From Lysobacter alkalisoli (GTDB lineage: Bacteria; Pseudomonadota; Gammaproteobacteria; Xanthomonadales; Xanthomonadaceae), in contig NZ_CP041242.1 in the NCBI RefSeq assembly GCF_006547045.1, forward strand, positions 1,374,001 to 1,438,000: a stretch of DNA of 64,000 bases. The letters run 5' to 3'. Within the stretch, counting starts at the first letter, position 1. Each line of letters opens with the position of its first letter. Position numbers and translations under genes: made by a program. The notes beneath the pieces are model-generated. The model did not search any database and was not told where the DNA came from. It worked only from the letters and a program-made list of their open reading frames with translations. Shown here piece by piece: positions 1 to 5,721 of the stretch.

Positions 1-35
1 TGCGAAGCAACTTCGGCTTGAATGAACTGTTAGGC
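1..35 (-). repeat. attC recombination site, partial (short class)
   Basis: This is the surviving part of an attC site cut by the window start. It ends in GTTAGGC and matches the same half of the intact site at 3957-4016. It belongs to the cassette on its right, whose ORF takes its stop codon from the site. Confidence 0.85.
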
Positions 36-341
36 GGTACGCGCCACCAACGGGACAAAGCGATAGTACAACCACAGCTCAGCTGCAACGCCAGCGAATA
101 TGCCGCCTACAGGAAGCGCCCAAGAAAGCCAGTTTGATAAGTCAAGGAGAGTAATGGCTAGCAGGCAGATGAAGAACGGGATGAACCCCACCGTCAGCAG
201 ATGAAGAGAGCTTTGCAACCATGGAACACTCACCATGCTTCCGCAGGATTGGCACCTTCTCTTACGAGCTGGGCCGAGTGAAACCTTGGACCAGAAGTCC
301 ATGCAGTGGTTACCGCAATGTGGGCAGTGGGTGGGATGCAT
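30..341 (-). CDS. Cassette ORF: zinc-ribbon small membrane protein, 103 aa
   Basis: No named family is recognised. The N-terminus has two CxxC pairs (CPHC near residues 6-9 and CQSC near 30-33), the pattern of a zinc ribbon. Two hydrophobic stretches follow (about residues 47-68 and 72-92) that should span the membrane, so the ribbon would sit on one face of the inner membrane. The ATG lies a few bases inside the flanking attC site, and the TAA stop is supplied by the GCCTAAC core of the attC at 1-35. It is the cassette farthest from the integrase in this window and probably poorly expressed from the array promoter. The zinc ribbon and helices are read from sequence; the function is unknown. 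Confidence 0.7.
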   Translation of the reverse strand: MHPTHCPHCGNHCMDFWSKVSLGPARKRRCQSCGSMVSVPWLQSSLHLLTVGFIPFFICLLAITLLDLSNWLSWALPVGGIFAGVAAELWLYYRFVPLVARTA

Positions 342-349
342 CTTGCGCC

Positions 350-466
350 GCCTAACGCCAGAGTTAAGCCGACCCGCCCCGGGCCGGTTCCGAAGCCGAT
401 GTTAACGCGGAACCACCCGGGTGCAAGCTAATCCGAAGCGGGTTCGGCTTGAACGAATTGTTAGGC
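350..466 (-). repeat. attC site, long class (117 bases)
   Basis: The site is bounded by GCCTAAC and GTTAGGC. It has the internal inverted segments GGTTCC/GGAACC and an AAGCCG/CGGCTT pair, so it can fold as the extruded hairpin used by integron integrases. It is almost identical to the sites at 786-902, 1550-1666 and 2947-3063. Confidence 0.92.
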
Positions 467-769
467 CTCTGACCGGTAGTCTCGGATGGCAACTACTACT
501 GTTGAGATCAGCGACCCAGTCGTTGTCACGCCGGTTGCATAAAGGAAAAAGAAAACGAGTTGCCCCTCGTATCCAGGACGTTTGACCCAAACTTGCATAA
601 ACGCATCAAAGTATGCGACCACGAGACCAAGTAAGCAGAAGAAGCCGGCACCGCCACAAATCGTCGCTACATTATGGGAAATCCCATGACGCTCGTGGCC
701 AGCACAAAGAGCTGCAACATTTACGATCAGGATTATGGCCACTACCGCAATAACAATCGCCAGTCCCAT
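461..769 (-). CDS. Cassette ORF: small membrane protein, 102 aa
   Basis: No family is recognised. Three hydrophobic segments (about residues 2-23, 37-56 and 71-92) predict a small polytopic inner-membrane protein with a short charged C-terminal tail. The stop codon TAA falls in the GCCTAAC core of attC 350-466, and the ATG lies just inside the next attC, so the ORF fills the whole cassette. Base composition is clearly lower in GC than the chromosomal genes after 5700, as expected for an acquired cassette. The membrane topology is visible; any role is not. Confidence 0.7.
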   Translation of the reverse strand: MGLAIVIAVVAIILIVNVAALCAGHERHGISHNVATICGGAGFFCLLGLVVAYFDAFMQVWVKRPGYEGQLVFFFLYATGVTTTGSLISTVVVAIRDYRSEA

Positions 770-785
770 GAAAGTTGCCTCTGAG

Positions 786-902
786 GCCTAACGCCTGAGT
801 TAAGCCGACCCGCTATGGGCCGGTTCCGAAGCCGATGTTAACGCGGAACCACCCGGGTGCAAGCTAACCCGAAGCGGGTTCGGCTTGAACGAACTGTTAG
901 GC
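786..902 (-). repeat. attC site, long class (117 bases)
   Basis: The ends are GCCTAAC and GTTAGGC. The interior is nearly identical to attC 350-466. The site belongs to the cassette at 903-1222. Confidence 0.92.
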
Positions 903-1217
903 CCCACCGGCTAAAGACCTGAGTTGCTGCTCTTTGTGCCTACGAACCCAGAGCACAATGCCACGATGAATGACTCGAACAAGACTGCCGACCGTAAGTA
1001 AGGAAATAAACAGTCCAATGAGTGTGGAATTTTGCCCCTTGTCGTAGTGAATGGACTCGTGTTGCGAAAGATAGAAGAACGAGAGCCAAGACCCAAACCA
1101 GACAATCAGCCAGACATAGAGGCTCGGCTTACACCATGGAGAGAGCAGTGGATAAAAGAGCGCAAGGGCAAGAGCGCATGCGATCAGGATAATTGTGGCC
1201 ACAAAAAATACCTCCAT
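897..1217 (-). CDS. Cassette ORF: two-helix membrane protein, paralogue of 2623-2928, 106 aa
   Basis: The protein is mostly hydrophobic. It has an N-terminal helix, a central segment (WLIVWFGSWLSFFYLSQ), another helix near residues 64-80 and a basic C-terminus (RRHKEQQLRSLAGG). It has a close relative in the cassette at 2623-2928, so two copies of this cassette family are present in one array. The reading frame stays open upstream to 1319, but those extra 34 residues are translated attC sequence (the LNSGV-type peptide), so I place the start at the ATG at 1217. The TAA stop lies in the attC core at 896-902. Function is unknown. Confidence 0.72.
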   Translation of the reverse strand: MEVFFVATIILIACALALALFYPLLSPWCKPSLYVWLIVWFGSWLSFFYLSQHESIHYDKGQNSTLIGLFISLLTVGSLVRVIHRGIVLWVRRHKEQQLRSLAGGA

Positions 1218-1222
1218 GTGGG

Positions 1223-1282
1223 GCCTAACACCTGAATTAAGCCGCGCCGCGAAGCGGCGTCGGCTTGAATGAATTGTTAGGC
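1223..1282 (-). repeat. attC site, short class (60 bases)
   Basis: The site runs from GCCTAAC to GTTAGGC with a compact hairpin core around GCGCCGCGAAGCGGCGTCGG. It belongs to the cassette at 1283-1549. Confidence 0.92.
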
Positions 1283-1537
1283 CGACCGTCCGCGCTTGAG
1301 CGCTGATGAGCCAACCCATGACCAGTATGCAATTACAGCGGCCAGCCTAGCAAAGCCGAGATTGAGGCAGTTCTTGATATAGCCAAACCACTCAAAGGAG
1401 TTCCCAGGCTGTTGCTCGAGCAGGCGCGGCCAGCCCTCAACTTGCCAGAAGTCGGCGAATAGCCATATGGCCAACCATATAGGTGCGACCCAGCCAGAAG
1501 AGAACGCGATAAGAAGTACTTGTTTCAGATTGCGCAT
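1277..1537 (-). CDS. Cassette ORF: small membrane protein, 86 aa
   Basis: This unrecognised ORF fills its cassette. Its start is an ATG at 1537, 13 bases from the attC edge, and the TAA stop lies in the core of attC 1223-1282. It has a basic N-terminus, then hydrophobic segments around residues 7-32 and 57-77 and an RGR-containing tail, which suggests two membrane passes. There are no cysteines or catalytic motifs to suggest an activity. Gene status rests on the cassette context and ORF length only. Confidence 0.62.
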   Translation of the reverse strand: MRNLKQVLLIAFSSGWVAPIWLAIWLFADFWQVEGWPRLLEQQPGNSFEWFGYIKNCLNLGFARLAAVIAYWSWVGSSALKRGRSA

Positions 1538-1549
1538 GGTTCCCCGGCG

Positions 1550-1666
1550 GCCTAACGCCAGAGTTAAGCCGACCCGCCCCGGGCCGGTTCCGAAGCCGAT
1601 GTTAACGAGGAACCATCCGGGTGCAAGCTAATCCGAAGCGGGTTCGGCTTGAACGACCTGTTAGGC
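1550..1666 (-). repeat. attC site, long class (117 bases)
   Basis: The ends are GCCTAAC and GTTAGGC, and the interior matches attC 350-466 with a few substitutions. It belongs to the cassette at 1667-1985. Confidence 0.92.
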
Positions 1667-1985
1667 GCACGGTGAAAGGCGGCGAAGTGGAATCGTACCC
1701 GTGCACGAAGCAGTGAGCCCGCCGATCAAACCCAACGAAGGCCGACAACAGTTGGTGGCCCGGACCCGATTGACCGAAGCCAGGAGCGCCGCCCCCAAAC
1801 CCGAGGTTTGACCGATCCCTGTGCCGCCCGTCTGGGCTTGGCCAACTGTCCCGGAGGCCGAGCGGCACAATGGCCGTGGCGGCGCAGCAAGGAACAACCA
1901 AAGGAGGCTTTTGATGGGAGGGAATGCCTGACCGGGGCAGGGCGGCTCGTTAGTGGGAGCGCAATTATGAAAGCGGCATGCCCAC
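1667..1985 (-). other. Integron cassette, copy A of a duplicated cassette, no secure gene
   Basis: This roughly 320-base cassette body has a diverged second copy at 3064-3379. On the - strand a 78-codon ORF (1661-1897) ends in a TAA given by the attC core. Its last 44 or so codons align in frame with the second copy, but a two-base indel puts the upstream part in a different frame in each copy. A longer - strand frame seen in the other copy is stopped here after a few codons. On the + strand AAGGAGG precedes an ATG near 1914, but that frame closes at once. It may be a decayed or non-coding cassette. Confidence 0.6.
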
Positions 1986-2045
1986 GCCTAACGCCAGAGT
2001 TAAGCCGAGTTGCGAAGCAACTTCGGCTTGAACGAATTGTTAGGT
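1986..2045 (-). repeat. attC site, short class (60 bases)
   Basis: The site runs from GCCTAAC to GTTAGGT. The terminal T replaces the usual C and is matched by ACCTAAC at the far end of the same cassette (2512-2518), as expected if the two halves pair when the cassette is circular. Confidence 0.9.
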
Positions 2046-2055
2046 GCCAGCCAGC

Positions 2056-2508
2056 TCACCGGTAGGTGGCTCCTGGCGCCCAGTATTCCTCGAGTGCAAC
2101 TTGAGCTGATTCTTGCCATACGGACTGATCTGAGAAAGCGAGCTTGTCGAGGACTGCCACAACCACTTGCTCCTCAGCGACAGTGAGAGATCCGAAGCGA
2201 GGTGGATCGCGGTCAGGTGGTCGGAGCGAAGACAGAAAGGAATCCGTAGCATTGGAATGGGGGTTGGCGGTATTTTTTAGGGCGTAGCCCAGCAAATGAG
2301 GCAGGTAGAAACGCCAGGACTGAGTGTCTAAGTACGAGATGCCCCAGAAGTAGGTCTCTAGATACTCAGGTGTGATCCTGTCCAGCTCCGGGTCAAAGGC
2401 TGGAGCCGCCTGATAGTCATCAAGGGAATTTCCACCTCGGAGCGACATGGGTGGACTGGCAGGAAGGTCGCCAAAACTTTTGTTCAAATTCGCGACGATG
2501 CTTTCCAT
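2056..2508 (-). CDS. Cassette ORF: DUF6714-like protein, 150 aa
   Basis: This soluble, acidic protein has no signal peptide. The segment around residues 60-85, with a YFWGISYLDTQSWRFYLP motif, and the helical C-terminal part resemble what I recall of the DUF6714 family, whose members often occur in integron cassettes. That assignment is from memory of the motif and not certain. I chose the ATG at 2508 rather than the in-frame start at 2559 because the upstream codons lie inside the attC. Unlike most ORFs here it stops before the attC core. The function of the family is unknown. Confidence 0.68.
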   Translation of the reverse strand: MESIVANLNKSFGDLPASPPMSLRGGNSLDDYQAAPAFDPELDRITPEYLETYFWGISYLDTQSWRFYLPHLLGYALKNTANPHSNATDSFLSSLRPPDRDPPRFGSLTVAEEQVVVAVLDKLAFSDQSVWQESAQVALEEYWAPGATYR

Positions 2509-2511
2509 GGC

Positions 2512-2628
2512 ACCTAACGCCTGAGTTAAGCCGACCCGCAGCGCGAACGGTGGGAGCACGACGCGCTGGCAGAGACGACAGGTTGGCCGAAGCCACGAAG
2601 CGGGTTCGGCTTGAACGAATTGTTAGGT
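2512..2628 (-). repeat. attC site, long class with divergent centre (117 bases)
   Basis: The ends are ACCTAAC and GTTAGGT. The outer arms match the other long sites, but about 55 central bases differ completely, and yet the total length is still 117. It belongs to the cassette at 2629-2946. Confidence 0.88.
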
Positions 2629-2928
2629 CCCACCGGCTAGAGACCTGAGTTGCTGCTCTTTGCGCCTACGAACCCGCAGCGCAATGCCACGACTAATGGC
2701 TCGAATAAGACTGCCGATTGTAAGAAACGCAATAAACATTCCCACGAATGTGGAATCTTGTCCCTTGCTGTAGTCGGCCGACTCAAGTTGGGAGAGATAG
2801 AAGAATGAGAGCCAGGAGCCAAACCAGACAATTAGCCAAACATAGAGGCTGGGCTTGCGCCACGGCACGACTAACGGATAGAAAAGCGCAAAGATCAGAG
2901 CGCACACGACAATAATTGCTGTGGCCAC
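2623..2928 (-). CDS. Cassette ORF: small membrane protein, paralogue of 897-1217, 101 aa
   Basis: Homologous along its whole length to the ORF at 897-1217, it has the same central hydrophobic segment (WLIVWFGSWLSFFYLSQ) and basic tail (KEQQLRSLAGG). The start differs. The ATG that begins the paralogue is still present here (near 2941) but is out of frame because of a two-base loss, so translation would have to use the GTG at 2928. Whether that GTG is used, or the gene is decaying at its start, cannot be told from sequence. The stop TAA lies in attC 2512-2628. Confidence 0.65.
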   Translation of the reverse strand: MATAIIVVCALIFALFYPLVVPWRKPSLYVWLIVWFGSWLSFFYLSQLESADYSKGQDSTFVGMFIAFLTIGSLIRAISRGIALRVRRRKEQQLRSLAGGT

Positions 2929-2946
2929 AAGTTAACTCCATGTGGG

Positions 2947-3063
2947 GCCTAACACCAGAGTTAAGCCGACCCGCTATGGGCCGGTTCCGAAGCCGATGTT
3001 AACGCGGAACCACCCGGGTGCAAGCTGATCCGAAGCGGGTTCGGCTTGAACGACCTGTTAGGC
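2947..3063 (-). repeat. attC site, long class (117 bases)
   Basis: The ends are GCCTAAC and GTTAGGC, and the interior is nearly identical to attC 786-902. It belongs to the cassette at 3064-3379. Confidence 0.92.
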
Positions 3064-3379
3064 GCACGGTGAAAGGCGGCGAAGTGAGGTTGTACCCGTG
3101 TGCGTAACAGTGAGCCCGCCGATCAAACCCAACGAAGGCCGACAACAGTCGGTGGCCCGGACCCGATTGACCGAAGCCAGGAGCGCCGCCCCAACCTCAA
3201 GTTTGACCGATCCCTGCGCCGCCCGTCTGGCCTTGACCCACTGTCCCGGAGGCCGGGCGGCGCAATGGCCGTGGCGGCGCAGCAAGGAACAACCGACGGC
3301 GGCTTTTGACGCGAGGGAATGCCTGACCGGGCAGAGCGGCTCGGCAGTGGGAGCGCAATTTTGAAAGCTGCATGCCCAC
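3064..3379 (-). other. Integron cassette, copy B of a duplicated cassette, no secure gene
   Basis: This is the diverged copy of 1667-1985. A 75-codon - strand ORF (3058-3285) ends at the attC-encoded TAA and shares its C-terminal half with copy A. A second - strand frame (3197-3379) starts near the cassette edge but ends at the two-base indel. If the two frames were joined they would give one roughly 100-codon gene, so the cassette may carry a frameshifted gene. No promoter or membrane segment is evident. Confidence 0.6.
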
Positions 3380-3438
3380 GCCTAACGCCTGAATTAAGCC
3401 GCGCCGCGAAGCGGCGTCGGCTTGAATGAATTGTTAGC
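3380..3438 (-). repeat. attC site, short class with variant core
   Basis: The site runs from GCCTAAC to GTTAGCC. The GGCTAAC core next to the lipoprotein ORF is matched by GGCTAAC at 3957-3963 at the other end of the same cassette. Confidence 0.88.
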
Positions 3439-3928
3439 CTTGCGGATCCGATGCTTGTACAAGGTAGCAGCCTGTCATTAGGCGTACCGCGTCTGACTCG
3501 TTGGTGTTGCGCCATGTCATGCTTGTAGAAGATGTGCCAACCGTAATTGGTCCGACTGGAATGATGCTGAATGAGCCGTCGATGTCCAACAGATAGAACT
3601 GCTTTTGGCCAGACTGCGCCTTGAATGAGATAGGCTCTGGCGTCTGAGAGAACGATGGTGACGAGGTGGTTGAGACTGTGTACTCGCCGGGCGGCAGGTA
3701 TGCGTAAGTGAAGGAGCAGTTTGGCAGTGTTGCTAGTTGCCGATTATTTAGATTTGCGTGAATTCTGACACCGCCACCAGTGAAGTTCTTTGGCCGGTAG
3801 AGGTAGACAAGGGCAGAATCATTTCGCGTGGGTTCGACGCCTACGAACGCAGGGTTTTCGGTTGGAATGGTGGAACAGCCGACAAGAACGGTCAGTAAGC
3901 TTGCGATGAGAACCATCCTGCTGATCAT
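3434..3928 (-). CDS. Cassette-encoded DUF2846-type lipoprotein, 164 aa
   Basis: From the ATG at 3928 the protein begins with a short basic N-terminus, a hydrophobic stretch and a lipobox ending LLTVLVGC near residue 17, so it should be a lipidated periplasmic or outer-membrane protein. The mature part contains [15 protein letters not shown], followed by an [21 protein letters not shown] segment split by short variation. This is the beta-rich core I associate with DUF2846. An upstream in-frame ATG at 3952 would put extra residues before the signal, so the later start is preferred. The TAA stop is in the attC core. Family function is unknown, although members are often small envelope lipoproteins. 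Confidence 0.82.
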
Positions 3929-3956
3929 GTCCGCCTCCATTGATGTGTCCAAGCAG

Positions 3957-4016
3957 GGCTAACACCTGAATTAAGCCGAGTTGCGAAGCAACTTCGGCTT
4001 GAATGAATTGTTAGGC
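3957..4016 (-). repeat. attC site, short class (60 bases)
   Basis: The site runs from GGCTAAC to GTTAGGC with a short hairpin around GTTGCGAAGCAAC. It belongs to the integrase-proximal cassette. Confidence 0.92.
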
Positions 4017-4384
4017 GCTGAGGTTACCCCAGAATGCCCCGGGGCTGGCAACTGCCGCTTTGAACGTGTCCGAAGCCAGGGCAACCGTGCGCGCCCGACG
4101 ACGTATCCGCTGGATGCTGCCCGAAGCGGGGGCTTTACCGACAGCCCGGCCGCGAGCTTGGCCTACATCCGAAGCCGACAGACTGCCCGCGACCCCGTGT
4201 GAGCGCGCCTGGCAGCGTGTCCGAAGCTGTGTCCGACGCGGCGAACCCAGCCGCGCGCGAAGCGGGCGGCGGTGGAAGCACGATGGTTGTGTCTAGTGAC
4301 CTGGAAACGCTAGCAGCGGAGCCGTGCGCAGCGCGGACGGCGGAGCGGGGCAGCGAAGCCAGCAACGCAAACTGCTTTTACAGC
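4017..4384. other. First (integrase-proximal) cassette, no convincing gene; CCGAAGC repeats
   Basis: About 370 bases lie between attC 3957-4016 and the attI junction. ORFs on both strands (4060-4296 and 4135-4365) are low-complexity Arg/Ala/Ser-rich translations without recognisable features. CCGAAGC occurs at 4070, 4121, 4169 and 4221, spaced about 48-52 bases, with looser copies near 4258 and 4353. The same heptamer is part of the long attC sites, so this cassette may be built from attC remnants. Confidence 0.6.
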
Positions 4385-4653
4385 GCCTAACACCTAGTAG
4401 ACCCCGAAAGCGGGGTGGTATCGAATCTTGGCCAAGCCGAGTCGCAGCGTCAATCGGAGTATTCCTACCAAGAATCAAGGACTTTTCCGATGGTGCGGGG
4501 ATCTAGACTAGACCATCCTCCCCGGATATCTGACGAATTGGGGGTGCTATGGAAGGCGATGGGGTGGTATCTGGTGCGGAAAGCCCGGCAGGTCAGGATA
4601 GGGGGGCGGGCAAAGGCCGCCGTAAGCGGTTCTTCCAGAACGTGGGGCCCGGT
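4385..4653 (-). promoter_or_regulatory. attI and integron promoter region
   Basis: The attI-side core is GCCTAAC at 4385-4391, GTTAGGC when read away from the integrase. A 6-bp hairpin (ACCCCG-AAAG-CGGGGT) lies at 4401-4416. A weak cassette-promoter candidate on the - strand is TTGACG (4453-4448) with AAGATT (4429-4424), spacer 18. No LexA-type operator is visible in front of the integrase. The attI position follows from the junction; the promoter is tentative. Confidence 0.5.
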
Positions 4654-5715
4654 ATGCCATCGAAGCTGCTAGACATGGTCCGTGCGCGCTGCCGTGTGAT
4701 GCACTACAGCATCCGAACGGAGCGAGCCTATGTCGACTGGATCAAGCGTTTCATCCTGGCCAACGGCAAGCGACACCCGCGAGACATGGGGCGTAGTGAG
4801 GTGGAGGCCTTCCTGTCGAACCTGGCGACGCAGGGTCAGGTGGCGGCCAGTACGCAGAACCAGGCGTTGTCGGCGCTGTTGTTCCTGTATCGGCAGGTGC
4901 TGGATGCCGAGCTGGAGTGGATGGAGACGGTGGTGCGAGCGAAGCGGCCGTCGCGGTTGCCGGTGGTGCTCTCGCGCGATGAGGTGGCGAGGTTGCTTTC
5001 GCGGCTCGATGGACAGGCCTGGCTGATGGCGGCCTTGATGTACGGCACCGGGATGCGCTTGATGGAGTGCCACCGGCTGCGGGTCAAGGACTTGGATTTC
5101 GAACGCAACGAGATCTGCGTTCGCAACGGCAAGGGCGGCAAGGACCGGCGGGTACCGCTGCCGCAACGGTTGAAGGTCGACCTGCAGCGCCAGCGTGACC
5201 GGGTGAAGGTCCTGCATGGGCAGGATCGGCTCGAAGGGGTGGCTGGCGTGTATCTGCCGCACGCACTGGCGAAGAAGTATCCGAATGCGGGCTTCGAGCT
5301 CGGCTGGCAGTACCTGTTTCCCTCACCGCGGCTTTCGCGGGACCCTCGTACGAACATCCGTCGCCGACACCATGTCGACGAGGCGGTGCTGCAACGGGCG
5401 GTCAAGGCGGCGAAGGCGAAGGCCGGCATCGACAAGCCGGCCAGCTGCCACACGCTGCGCCACTCGTTCGCGACCCACCTGATCGAGGCCGGGCAGGACA
5501 TCCGCACCGTGCAGGAACTGATGGGTCACAAGGACGTGACAACGACGCAGATCTACACCCATGTGCTCGGACGTGGCGCGGGTGGCGTACTCAGTCCGCT
5601 TGACCGGCCGGGCGTGGCCGAGCGTCGCGCACGCTATACGATCGAGGGATGTCTGGCCGAGATGCCGGCAAGGGAAGCGCCCACGGTCCTCAGTCCGGCG
5701 TGCGCCGCGGCTTGA
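4654..5715 (+). CDS. intI: Integron integrase IntI (tyrosine recombinase)
   Basis: This enzyme recombines attI and attC sites to capture and shuffle the cassettes on its left. From the ATG at 4654 the protein is 353 aa, the usual IntI length. An open frame back to 4549 would add 35 residues not expected for the family. The N-terminal SAM-like domain (RARCRVMHYSIRTERAYVDW) is followed by the catalytic domain with Arg in GTGMR, HTLRH, LMGHKD and the nucleophile in QIYTHVL (Tyr301 from this start). The extra IntI-specific patch before the HxxR box (NAGFELGWQYLFPS to RRRHHV) separates it from XerC/D. It is intact, divergent from the cassettes and ends 6 bases from convergent mfd. Confidence 0.95.
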   Translation: MPSKLLDMVRARCRVMHYSIRTERAYVDWIKRFILANGKRHPRDMGRSEVEAFLSNLATQGQVAASTQNQALSALLFLYRQVLDAELEWMETVVRAKRPSRLPVVLSRDEVARLLSRLDGQAWLMAALMYGTGMRLMECHRLRVKDLDFERNEICVRNGKGGKDRRVPLPQRLKVDLQRQRDRVKVLHGQDRLEGVAGVYLPHALAKKYPNAGFELGWQYLFPSPRLSRDPRTNIRRRHHVDEAVLQRAVKAAKAKAGIDKPASCHTLRHSFATHLIEAGQDIRTVQELMGHKDVTTTQIYTHVLGRGAGGVLSPLDRPGVAERRARYTIEGCLAEMPAREAPTVLSPACAAA

Positions 5716-5721
5716 GTCCGC

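Noticed and set aside
897..1319. Longer start for the cassette membrane protein at 1319
   Set aside because: The additional 34 codons translate the neighbouring attC site and part of the next cassette, a known artefact of attC sequence.
1..4390. CRISPR array suggested by regularly spaced repeats
   Set aside because: The repeats are 60 or 117 bases with GTTAGGC/GCCTAAC ends and ORF-sized spacers, so they are integron attC sites. No cas genes are present.
4385..4653. LexA operator in front of the integrase
   Set aside because: Some integron integrases are under SOS control, but neither CTGT-N8-ACAG nor the TTAGTAG-type palindrome is present here.
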